DNA of 6,293 nt from Nitrospirota bacterium (GTDB lineage Bacteria; Nitrospinota_A; UBA7883), in contig DRJW01000068.1 of NCBI GenBank assembly GCA_011052055.1, positions 1 to 6,293 on the forward strand. The letters run 5' to 3'. The first letter of the stretch is position 1; each line of letters starts with the position of its first letter. The translations under genes were made by a program, and so were the position numbers. This document shows positions 1 to 5,309 of this stretch, piece after piece. The notes under the pieces are model-generated. The model did no database searches, was not told the DNA's origin, and saw only the letters and a list, made by a program, of their open reading frames with translations.

Positions 1-19
1 ATGACACTCTTGCGTGTGC
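1..19. repeat. Right end of an intergenic repeat unit
   Basis: The first 19 bases (atgacactcttgcgtgtgc) are identical to 1075-1093, the right end of the full repeat unit upstream of the lipoprotein genes. The two sequences diverge immediately afterwards. This is most simply the tail of another copy in the same orientation, with its body to the left of the window. Nothing else is recognisable between 20 and 85, which is the short 3' flank of the toxin gene; no convincing terminator is visible there. Confidence 0.7.
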
Positions 20-85
20 TAAAATCGTCATCATGCGTAAAATTGTCAAAGCATTCAGCGGTTTCCTGCTATCGGCGGCGCTGAA

Positions 86-409
86 TCAGGCAAGCAGTCG
101 CATCTCCAATAGCGTCCGCATATCACGCCGCCCATCCGCAATCAGCAGAACATAGACTTTTTTCGACACGACTCTATAGATAATGCGGTAAGGCTTGAAA
201 TAAATCTCGCGGAACTCCCGAATGCCCAGAGCCAGCAGTTCTTTCGGATATGCGCCGCGCTTGGGGGAGTCCGCAAGACCTGTAAAAACCTTTTCTATTT
301 TTTTCAAAACGTAATCAGCCTTCGCCGGTTCGTCGCGCAGACCTATGTAGCTATACAGATCCTCAAGATCACGCACAGCGTCATCAGTCAACAAAACGCT
401 GAACGCCAT
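86..409 (-). CDS. RelE/ParE-family toxin of a type II toxin-antitoxin pair
   Basis: This 107-residue protein has the size and motif order of the RelE/ParE superfamily. It has an N-terminal strand and helix (FSVLLTDDAVRDLEDLYSYI, residues 3-22), a central basic PKRG segment, the REFREIYFKPYRIIYRV core strands (about 64-80), and a C-terminal DGRRDMRTLL block (about 92-101) that matches the usual family ending. Known members either cleave mRNA on the ribosome (RelE type) or inhibit gyrase (ParE type). I lean to ParE-like from the DGRRDM ending and the Phd-type partner, but the target cannot be fixed by eye. The ATG shares one base with the antitoxin stop (TGATG) and has no good ribosome binding site of its own, so translation is probably coupled to the antitoxin. 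The length is normal and the gene appears intact. Confidence 0.88.
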   Translation of the reverse strand: MAFSVLLTDDAVRDLEDLYSYIGLRDEPAKADYVLKKIEKVFTGLADSPKRGAYPKELLALGIREFREIYFKPYRIIYRVVSKKVYVLLIADGRRDMRTLLEMRLLA

Positions 410-684
410 CAGTCCGTTTTCTTTTGTTTACGCAGGCGCTTGATAACATTTGCGGCTGGTTGAGCCTTGCCCTCCTCTACCTGGCGGTTACCAAGCGAGA
501 GAATTTTCAACAAAGCCATCGACTCCTGGGTCTGCTCATAGCTTTCAATGTCTTGTATTACAACCTTCGCCTCGCCGTTCTGGGTGATGACCATCGGCTC
601 GCGCCGCTCGCTAAAGCTCCGCAAGATTTCCGAGGCATGAGCTTTGAGGTAACTGATCGGCTTGATCTGGCTGGATAGTTTCAT
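409..684 (-). CDS. Phd/YefM-family antitoxin
   Basis: This 91-residue protein lies directly upstream of the toxin in the same operon. Its N-terminal half (MKLSSQIKPISYLKAHASEIL, then EPMVITQNGEAKVVIQDIESYE) has the Phd/YefM layout: a strand, a helix with the 'L+.+..EIL' pattern, then the ITxNGxAxxVI strand pair. In this family that half dimerises and binds operator DNA. The C-terminal part (about 55-91) is helical and strongly basic at the end (KRLRKQKKTD), as expected for the flexible toxin-wrapping tail. The start is supported by an AGGAGG on the minus strand 8 bases upstream of the ATG. The antitoxin-first order and 1-base overlap are typical, and the complex is likely to autorepress its promoter. 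Confidence 0.9.
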   Translation of the reverse strand: MKLSSQIKPISYLKAHASEILRSFSERREPMVITQNGEAKVVIQDIESYEQTQESMALLKILSLGNRQVEEGKAQPAANVIKRLRKQKKTD

Positions 685-690
685 GGTTTA

Positions 691-696
691 CGCCTC
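691..696 (-). promoter_or_regulatory. Ribosome binding site of the antitoxin gene
   Basis: On the minus strand the sequence reads aggaggcgtaaaccATG, a near-perfect Shine-Dalgarno site 8 bases before the start. It fixes the antitoxin start. The toxin lacks such a site, which fits higher production of antitoxin than toxin. Confidence 0.8.
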
Positions 697-712
697 CTGT
701 TGAATGAGACTG

Positions 713-742
713 AATTTAGCCCATAAACAGGTCTAATGTCAA
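713..742 (-). promoter_or_regulatory. Predicted sigma-70-type promoter of the toxin-antitoxin operon
   Basis: On the minus strand, TTGACA (complement of 737-742) is a consensus -35 element. An 18-base spacer separates it from TAAATT (complement of 713-718), which matches the -10 consensus at four of six positions. This lies just upstream of the antitoxin ribosome binding site and would give a short leader. The call rests on consensus matching only. Confidence 0.5.
715..727. repeat. Possible operator half: direct repeat TTTAGC-CCATAAA, copy 1
   Basis: tttagcccataaa is repeated at 752-766 as tttagcgcccataaa, with two extra bases in the middle. This copy overlaps the predicted -10 element of the toxin-antitoxin promoter. 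Phd-type antitoxins repress their own operons by binding paired sites, so these copies are candidate operators. They are direct rather than inverted, which is unusual for this family. Confidence 0.35.
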
Positions 743-751
743 TGCATCTTC

Positions 752-766
752 TTTAGCGCCCATAAA
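752..766. repeat. Possible operator half: direct repeat TTTAGC-CCATAAA, copy 2
   Basis: This is the second copy of the element at 715-727. It starts 37 bases further on, upstream of the -35 element as read on the minus strand. The pair brackets the -35 box. Confidence 0.35.
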
Positions 767-833
767 TCAAAACGAAATATAAAATTTCTACCCGCCCGAT
801 GGGGGGCAGTGTAAAAGGGTAAAAGAGTTCCGA

Positions 834-893
834 CATGCCATCCCGCGCTTGACGCGGGATCTAGCGAGGCGCCGGATCGGTGTCCGGCATGAC
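834..893. repeat. Palindromic intergenic repeat unit, copy A (double hairpin)
   Basis: Two stem-loops follow each other. The first has an 8-base-pair stem (840-847 with 853-860; arms atcccgcg and cgcgggat, loop cttga). The second has a 6-base-pair stem (871-876 with 883-888; arms gccgga and tccggc, loop tcggtg). The same two hairpins recur in copy B at 1011-1093 in the same orientation, with identical arms and loops but a different linker. Short GC-rich double hairpins like this are typical of REP/BIME- or MITE-like intergenic repeats, which are not translated and are often mobilised in trans. Possible effects are transcript stabilisation or termination. Confidence 0.8.
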
Positions 894-942
894 CGGGAGG
901 GGCCGGGCCACACCCGTAACGGGGTGGTGTTCAAAAGAAAAA

Positions 943-976
943 GGCAAGATCCTTCGGTTCCCTCAGGACGACGGGA
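943..976. repeat. Second repeat-like segment between the two hairpin units
   Basis: The stretch around caagatccttcggttccctc followed by aggacgacggga resembles another common dispersed intergenic motif (of the form 'caagatccttcg...ctcaggatgacgg') that I recall from many environmental bacterial genomes. Only one copy is present in this window, so its repeat status is from memory rather than from an internal match. It shows that the 834-1093 block is a mosaic of repeats rather than a simple tandem duplication. Confidence 0.4.
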
Positions 977-1010
977 CGGGGGGCCTGGGCTGTACAGGGA
1001 GGTGTAAAAT

Positions 1011-1093
1011 GTCATCCCGCGCTTGACGCGGGATCTCTGAGGTACAACGCCCAGATGCCGGATCGGTGTCCGGCATGACACTCTTGCGTGTGC
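1011..1093. repeat. Palindromic intergenic repeat unit, copy B (double hairpin plus tail)
   Basis: The first hairpin (from 1014) repeats copy A exactly over 24 bases (839-862 equals 1013-1036). A longer linker follows (1037-1054), then the second hairpin with a longer, perfect 8-base-pair stem (1055-1062 with 1069-1076; arms atgccgga and tccggcat). The unit ends with a tail, cactcttgcgtgtgc, which is also found at the window start. The better second stem and extra linker suggest that copy B is closer to the full-length element and copy A is a shortened version. Confidence 0.8.
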
Positions 1094-1116
1094 CCTAATG
1101 TAAAGTGACAACGAAT

Positions 1117-1144
1117 TTGAAAATATTGGAGATAAGGCTATATT
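1117..1144 (+). promoter_or_regulatory. Predicted promoter of the small lipoprotein genes
   Basis: TTGAAA (1117-1122), a 16-base spacer and TATATT (1139-1144) form a reasonable sigma-70-type promoter in an AT-rich stretch, about 50 bases before the first lipoprotein start and just downstream of repeat copy B. The support is consensus similarity and position only. Confidence 0.45.
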
Positions 1145-1193
1145 AAAAGGTAGAGGTGTAATACTATTCCTATTAACTTTCGAGGGGGTAGTT

Positions 1194-1400
1194 ATGAAAA
1201 AGCTGATTGTTCTTGTTGGATTTATCTTTATTATCTCCTGCGCCTCTGATGGTGACCAGAGCATGGGCGGTGATGACCGGACTGCGGGCGGTAATGATAA
1301 ATACAGCGCGCATGATGGGCCTCGATTGTATAAAAACGCTCATGTAATTGACAGGCCCAGTAGCCCGTTCATGGGCGGTTTGAATAGATTCACGGAATAA
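1194..1400 (+). CDS. Small predicted lipoprotein (68 residues)
   Basis: The product begins with a short lipoprotein signal peptide: MKKL, then a hydrophobic core (IVLVGFIFI) and the lipobox IISC with the modified cysteine at residue 16. Signal peptidase II would leave a 53-residue mature lipoprotein. That part is hydrophilic and rich in Gly, Asp and Asn (SDGDQSMGGDDRTAGGND), with no domain I recognise. The residue after Cys is Ala, not Asp, so by the enterobacterial rule it would go to the outer membrane. A strong ribosome binding site (gaggggg) sits a few bases upstream and supports the ATG. A second gene with nearly the same signal peptide follows 62 bases after the stop. The function is unknown; it could be a cell-envelope accessory or an entericidin-like small lipoprotein, but no motif proves that. 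Confidence 0.7.
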   Translation: MKKLIVLVGFIFIISCASDGDQSMGGDDRTAGGNDKYSAHDGPRLYKNAHVIDRPSSPFMGGLNRFTE

Positions 1401-1462
1401 TTCACCTCCTTTTAGCTACCGAATAAAAGCAATGCATGTGAACAAACGGGATGAGGGCAATT

Positions 1463-1579
1463 ATGAAAAAGCTGATTATCCTTTTAGGGTTTCTATTTCT
1501 GGTGTCGTGCGCCTCTTACGGTGGGGGAAATGGAAGCGCTACTGATGAGCCTGACGACGATTGGGCGGAAGGAAGTTAG
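1463..1579 (+). CDS. Very small predicted lipoprotein (38 residues)
   Basis: The gene reads MKKLIILLGFLFLVSCASYG and continues to a short acidic tail ending DEPDDDWAEGS. It has the same start, hydrophobic core, lipobox (LVSC, Cys16) and post-cysteine Ala-Ser as the gene at 1194-1400, so the two share a duplicated signal region. Only 23 residues remain after cleavage. A gatgaggg Shine-Dalgarno-like site lies a few bases upstream of the ATG. It is too short for standard gene callers but has a complete frame to a TAG. It may be a real micro-lipoprotein comparable in size to entericidins and other tiny lipoproteins, or a truncated relic of a longer paralogue. The conserved signal peptide plus ribosome binding site favours the former. 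Confidence 0.55.
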   Translation: MKKLIILLGFLFLVSCASYGGGNGSATDEPDDDWAEGS

Positions 1580-1757
1580 GTAACGCTTAAGACGTCTTTT
1601 CTAACGACTCGGATATTTCTTGGAGATGGCTCCCGTTTACCTGACAGCTTCGCGGCGCGCTTAAGGGAGGAGGCCAGGGGTCAAACACAGAATCCGGTTA
1701 TGTCAAATTCAACTTCCGCTCGATTTCGCTACGAAAGCGCTTTTTAGAGGTTCCCTT
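1580..1757. other. Intergenic gap without a recognisable gene
   Basis: No frame here has both a plausible start and coding character. It contains the perfect palindrome aagacgtctt (1589-1598) and the segment aggccaggggtcaaac (1671-1686). The latter reminds me of sequence often found next to IS200-like or REP-associated transposase genes, so it could be a mobile-element scar; this is recalled, not proven. A weak 4-base-pair hairpin before five T residues (1727-1745) could end the lipoprotein transcript. No clear promoter for the downstream operon was seen. Confidence 0.4.
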
Positions 1758-1889
1758 ATGTTTCAATTGCTAATGGCCAGCCCCAGTCGATACAATGCTT
1801 GTCTATGGCGTCAAAAAAAATCTCTGATCCCGCCCCGGAGCCGCTTTATTCATGGTTCCCGCCTCCGCTTGAATTCCCGGACGAAGTAG
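1746..1889 (+). other. Possible leader frame feeding the first methyltransferase gene across an A8 run
   Basis: An agagg Shine-Dalgarno-like site (1746-1750) lies 7 bases before an ATG at 1758. The ATG opens a 43-codon frame ending in TAG at 1887-1889. This frame overlaps the start of the downstream methyltransferase gene, which is in the -1 frame relative to it. The two frames meet at a run of eight A residues (1813-1820), read in the leader frame as cAA AAA AAA, so it contains the heptamer A_AAA_AAA (1814-1820). A -1 slip there, or one extra A, would join 21 leader codons (beginning MFQLLMASPS) to the ISDPAPEP segment of the methyltransferase. The alternatives are chance or a homopolymer sequencing error. 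Confidence 0.35.
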
Positions 1890-2905
1890 ACAGCGCTTTT
1901 AAATATTTCGACAAGCGAATCGTCACGCTGATATCCGATCCTCCATTGTTGAACCAGGCACAGCTTAAATTTTCTACCGTCGACGAGCCTGACCCTGTTT
2001 ATAGAGCGCTCTTCGAAGGGCAAGAGGCCTTAAAAAGGGGCGCGGTCAGCCGGGCCAGAGCCATACTAGAGCCGGTCGCGACACGTCATATGCACGCCTC
2101 GGCGCTGACAGGGATTGCCTGTTTCGCTCTGGGGAGGTATCACCGCGCCATAAGTTTTTTTGAAACGCTGGATCGTATGAAGCCGGATAACGCGGCCCCC
2201 AACCTGTACCAGTCGCTTGTAAATATAGGGCGATGGATACAAACCGATGACAAATCGATGAGCCTTGAGGCGGATTTTATGAGACTGCTTTGCCGAGGCG
2301 CAGGAATAGACGTCGGTTGCGGCGGCGACAAAACATGCCCGGAGGCGGTCGGCGTCGATATAACGCCGGGAGGAGAAAAAGGCGTTTATGGAAGCCAGAG
2401 CTGTGTTAAGTCCCTGGCGGATATAACGGCTTCCGGCGATTATCTGCCCATGATCGAATCGGAGAGTATCGATTTCGTTATCTCCCGCCACAACCTGGAG
2501 CATTACAAGGACTATATAAAAGCTGTAAAAGAATGGGTAAGAGTATTAAAACCGGGAGGCCTCCTTGGCGTTGTCACGCCGGATCATCAATGGGTAGATA
2601 CGATCCGGCTTGATCCGACCCATTATCATGTGTTCACCAAAGAGAGCCTGAAAAGACTTTTTAACCTCCTGCCCGGCCTTGGCCTGTTATACGCGGGAGT
2701 GTCGGCCCCGCTCTGGTCCGTTATGGCGATAGCGCAAAAAACGCCTTCGGACGGCAAGCCTTTTGACTTTTTTAAAGCGTATAACCAAAGGGAAGTTACA
2801 AGACTCATTTCAAGAAGGGGCCGGTATGTCGAAGACGGCCACAACGAGCTGGCGGGTGAATGCGAAACTGAAGCGCGCCTTTTAAAAGAGAAAAAAACAG
2901 TGTAA
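1799..2905 (+). CDS. TPR-containing class I SAM-dependent methyltransferase
   Basis: The 368-residue protein probably transfers a methyl group from S-adenosylmethionine within a glycan-assembly locus. Residues about 68-145 form TPR-like helical repeats (ALFEGQEALKRGAVSRARAIL; FALGRYHRAISFFETLDRMKPD), usually protein-binding. Residues about 165-315 are a Rossmann-type methyltransferase: SAM motif I IDVGCGG (170-176), acidic loop GVDITPGG (Asp187), ADI with Asp208, the DFVISRHNLEHY block (225-236), and LKPGG (250-254). Then comes DPTHYHVFT (272-280), a His-rich segment also found in the next gene. The tail (about 325-368) is charged and helical. The TTG start (1799) and the ATG two codons on (1805) both lack a clear ribosome binding site, and no other in-frame ATG, GTG or TTG lies upstream before a stop at 1745, so the true N-terminus is uncertain. 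The stop is 4 bases before the next gene. The substrate is unknown; O-methylation of a sugar is the best guess from context. Confidence 0.82.
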   Translation: MSMASKKISDPAPEPLYSWFPPPLEFPDEVDSAFKYFDKRIVTLISDPPLLNQAQLKFSTVDEPDPVYRALFEGQEALKRGAVSRARAILEPVATRHMHASALTGIACFALGRYHRAISFFETLDRMKPDNAAPNLYQSLVNIGRWIQTDDKSMSLEADFMRLLCRGAGIDVGCGGDKTCPEAVGVDITPGGEKGVYGSQSCVKSLADITASGDYLPMIESESIDFVISRHNLEHYKDYIKAVKEWVRVLKPGGLLGVVTPDHQWVDTIRLDPTHYHVFTKESLKRLFNLLPGLGLLYAGVSAPLWSVMAIAQKTPSDGKPFDFFKAYNQREVTRLISRRGRYVEDGHNELAGECETEARLLKEKKTV

Positions 2906-2909
2906 GAAA

Positions 2910-5309
2910 ATGGACGATATCTCGATTGATCCAAAACAGGCGGCTGACATACTGGCGGGGCTGGCCGCGAAGTTTTGCTCTATGCCGTCTGATTACTCGG
3001 ATATCTTTGTGGCGCCAGACAAGCTTGATAAAAACTCGCTGGATATTTTGAATCAGGCTGTCGCGGCGGCGGCGGAAGGTGACAGCGTAACAGCGTACGA
3101 CATCGCGCTTAAGGCCGGGGCCGAATCGTTTGAATCGAATTATTTAAGAGGGAAAATCCTGTTCGAGTCGAAATTTTATTTCGAGGCGGCGCAGGCTTTC
3201 TCTGACGCGATTTTCCGGTTCGACGGATATGGGGAAGCCTGGTTTCACTACGCAATAGCCAATTATCAGATGGGGCTTTTTAACGAAGCGTATTTAAACC
3301 TTGCCGAAGCGGCAAGAGTAAACAAAAACCATGAAGACGCAAGATTGATGCTGAAACTGGCCAATATCATGACCGAGAACACCCACCCACAGCTCCAGAT
3401 GGAAGCGGAGCCGATGATGCCGTTAATATCAGGAAAAGGGATCGATGTGGGATGCGGCGCGCGAAAAATCGATCCAGACGCTATCGGAGTAGACCTTACC
3501 GCAGGAGGTGACATGGCCGACAGAGGGGGCGAGAAAGGGCGCGTATCCGTCGCCGATGTCCGGGCAAGCGGCGACAGCCTGACAATGTTTTTAGACGGTC
3601 AGCTTGACTATGTAATCGCTCGCCACAACCTTGAGCATTATATAGATCCGTTGAAAACGTTGGAGGAGTGGACGAGAGTGTTAAAACCGGGAGGGGTTAT
3701 CGGATTGGTTCTTCCCGACGACGAAGCGTTCGATACAATCAACGCCGACGAGACCCACGCTCATGTGTTCACCCGGTCGTCCCTGAAAAACCTTGTCTCC
3801 CTTCTTCCCCGGCTTTGTGTCGTGGAAGAGGGAGTATGCGTGCCCAACTGGTCGTTTTACGCGATTATAGAGAAAACAGGCTCGCCATCGAAGACGCAAT
3901 ATCCTTACAGGAAGAAAGTTTTGCAGTTAAAGGCGGAACAGGCGAGGGAGCGCGCAAAAGAGGCGCTAAAATCCGGCATGAACGATGTCGCCTCATCAGC
4001 GATAAAAAAACTTGCCGAACTAGACCCCGGCGCCAAGCTTCCAGCCGACCCGGAAGCCCTCTTTCCTTTCCCTTTTCCAACAAAACCGGCTCACACCATT
4101 ATTGAGACAGGCTCCCGCCTTCGCGTGGCCATGATGGAATATTCAATCGGAACAAAAGACTGGGCCTATACTTTGCGGCGGATGGGCGCCGATGTCATGG
4201 AAATTCCGTTCGGCCACAAACAGAATATAGACCTGCACACAGAAAAAAAACTTAAAGATTATAGGCCGGACTTCGTTGTCACGGCAAACTACCGGCCACA
4301 CACAGCCGAAAGCATGGCCTTGTTTAACATCCCTTATGTCTGTTGGGCCATAGACACATCCGCTCTGGATAGCTATTGGCGGCGGGATCTGGTTTCGGAC
4401 AACACGCATATTTTTCATTTTTCAAAAATCGAAGCGGAGAGATTCCGTAAAATCGGCGTAAAAAATGTGACGTGGCTTCCCCTCGCCTCGAATCTGGAGC
4501 GGTTTAAACCTTTTCCTGAAAATCCGGACTTCGCCTGCGATATAAGTTTCGTCGGCGCCACGGCGACTGTAAACGGATACACCGATATTATGGCGCGACT
4601 TCGGGAAAAACTTAAGAGCAGGGAAAGCGATGTCGATGAGAAAAACAGAATTTTCAGACTGATACGCGCCTTCGGAACAATCATCGACAGGCATACAGAT
4701 ATGTCGACGCAATGGCGCCCTTCGGAATATAAGAAGGAGATCGGAGACGCCATTTACTCCCTCGCTGAGTTATCGCCCGACGCTATACTTTTCGCCATCG
4801 GCGATCAGATAACATCGAACCTGCGCGCCAATATTATTTCCTCTCTTTCCCCTCTTGGCATTCACCTCTGGGGCGACAACTGGTGGAGCGCCTATATTTC
4901 TAAGGGCGCGAAATACCGGGGGCCTTCCAATTATCATGACGAACTGCCGGAAATTTACTCGTCCAGCAAGATAAACATACATACAAACAGAATCTATCAC
5001 CGGGACGTAACTCCCCTCAGGATTTTCGATATCCTGGCCTGCAAAAGCTTCTTGCTGGCGGAGTACCGCGAGGCTTACAACGACTGTTTTGAAATTGGAG
5101 AAGATTTAATCTGCTTCAAAACAGCGCAGGAGGCGGCCGATCTGGCGCGGTATTACCTTGAGCGCCCGGAGGAGAGAATCGCTATCGCCCAAAGCGGATA
5201 CAAAAAAACAGTGGAGCGCCATTCGCTTAAAGGCAGATGGGAGCGGATAATCGATACACTTAAAGAGTCGGGAGCCATTAGCGCAATCAAGGATAGTAGC
5301 GCGATATGA
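2910..5309 (+). CDS. TPR - SAM methyltransferase - CgeB-like glycosyltransferase fusion
   Basis: This 799-residue protein has three modules. Residues about 45-150 are TPR-like repeats (AYDIALKAG; FEAAQAFSDAIFRFDGYGEAWFHYAIANY; NEAYLNLAEAARVN). Residues 175-322 are a class I methyltransferase: IDVGCGARK (178-186), GVDLTAGG with Asp195, ADV with Asp216, DYVIARHNLEHY (233-244), LKPGG (258-262) and ETHAHVFT (281-288). A helical, lysine-rich linker (335-372) that resembles one more TPR leads to a GT-B-type glycosyltransferase (403-785). Its first half resembles DUF3880 of CgeB-like proteins (PYVCWAID, 475-482; LPLASNLERFKPF; DISFVG, 544-549). Its second half carries the CgeB-type signature RIFDILACKSFLL (704-716), where Asp and Ser replace the usual Glu and Gly. 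One chain could therefore attach and methylate a sugar. The frame starts 4 bases after the previous stop and its TGA overlaps the next ATG. Weak ribosome binding suggests translational coupling. Confidence 0.87.
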   Translation: MDDISIDPKQAADILAGLAAKFCSMPSDYSDIFVAPDKLDKNSLDILNQAVAAAAEGDSVTAYDIALKAGAESFESNYLRGKILFESKFYFEAAQAFSDAIFRFDGYGEAWFHYAIANYQMGLFNEAYLNLAEAARVNKNHEDARLMLKLANIMTENTHPQLQMEAEPMMPLISGKGIDVGCGARKIDPDAIGVDLTAGGDMADRGGEKGRVSVADVRASGDSLTMFLDGQLDYVIARHNLEHYIDPLKTLEEWTRVLKPGGVIGLVLPDDEAFDTINADETHAHVFTRSSLKNLVSLLPRLCVVEEGVCVPNWSFYAIIEKTGSPSKTQYPYRKKVLQLKAEQARERAKEALKSGMNDVASSAIKKLAELDPGAKLPADPEALFPFPFPTKPAHTIIETGSRLRVAMMEYSIGTKDWAYTLRRMGADVMEIPFGHKQNIDLHTEKKLKDYRPDFVVTANYRPHTAESMALFNIPYVCWAIDTSALDSYWRRDLVSDNTHIFHFSKIEAERFRKIGVKNVTWLPLASNLERFKPFPENPDFACDISFVGATATVNGYTDIMARLREKLKSRESDVDEKNRIFRLIRAFGTIIDRHTDMSTQWRPSEYKKEIGDAIYSLAELSPDAILFAIGDQITSNLRANIISSLSPLGIHLWGDNWWSAYISKGAKYRGPSNYHDELPEIYSSSKINIHTNRIYHRDVTPLRIFDILACKSFLLAEYREAYNDCFEIGEDLICFKTAQEAADLARYYLERPEERIAIAQSGYKKTVERHSLKGRWERIIDTLKESGAISAIKDSSAI

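Noticed and set aside
424..678. An 84-codon plus-strand frame
   Set aside because: It is exactly antisense to the well-supported antitoxin gene and has no family resemblance or ribosome binding site.
834..1093. CRISPR array
   Set aside because: There are only two repeat units, they differ in length, contain two hairpins each, and are separated by about 120 bases with another repeat-like segment; no regular spacers exist.
788..1264. A 158-codon open frame on the minus strand
   Set aside because: It runs through both hairpin repeat units and the lipoprotein start. Its translation is low-complexity (repeated CRTPIR, SRVKRGM) because the repeats are read twice, so it is a repeat artefact rather than a gene.
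1340..1412. Antisense mini-gene: a perfect aaaaggaggtga on the minus strand followed by a GTG frame
   Set aside because: The frame encodes only 17 residues overlapping the lipoprotein gene and the spacing is long; the Shine-Dalgarno match is probably chance.
1727..1745. Intrinsic terminator after the lipoprotein genes
   Set aside because: The stem is only 4 base pairs (cgct/agcg) before five T residues; too weak to call as a separate feature.
2066..2503. A 145-codon minus-strand frame inside the first methyltransferase gene
   Set aside because: It is antisense to conserved TPR and SAM-binding motifs; no independent evidence supports it.
3668..4105. A 145-codon plus-strand frame inside the fusion gene
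   Set aside because: It lies in another frame of the methyltransferase-to-glycosyltransferase region, is rich in Arg and Ser from out-of-frame reading, and the real frame is continuous through it.
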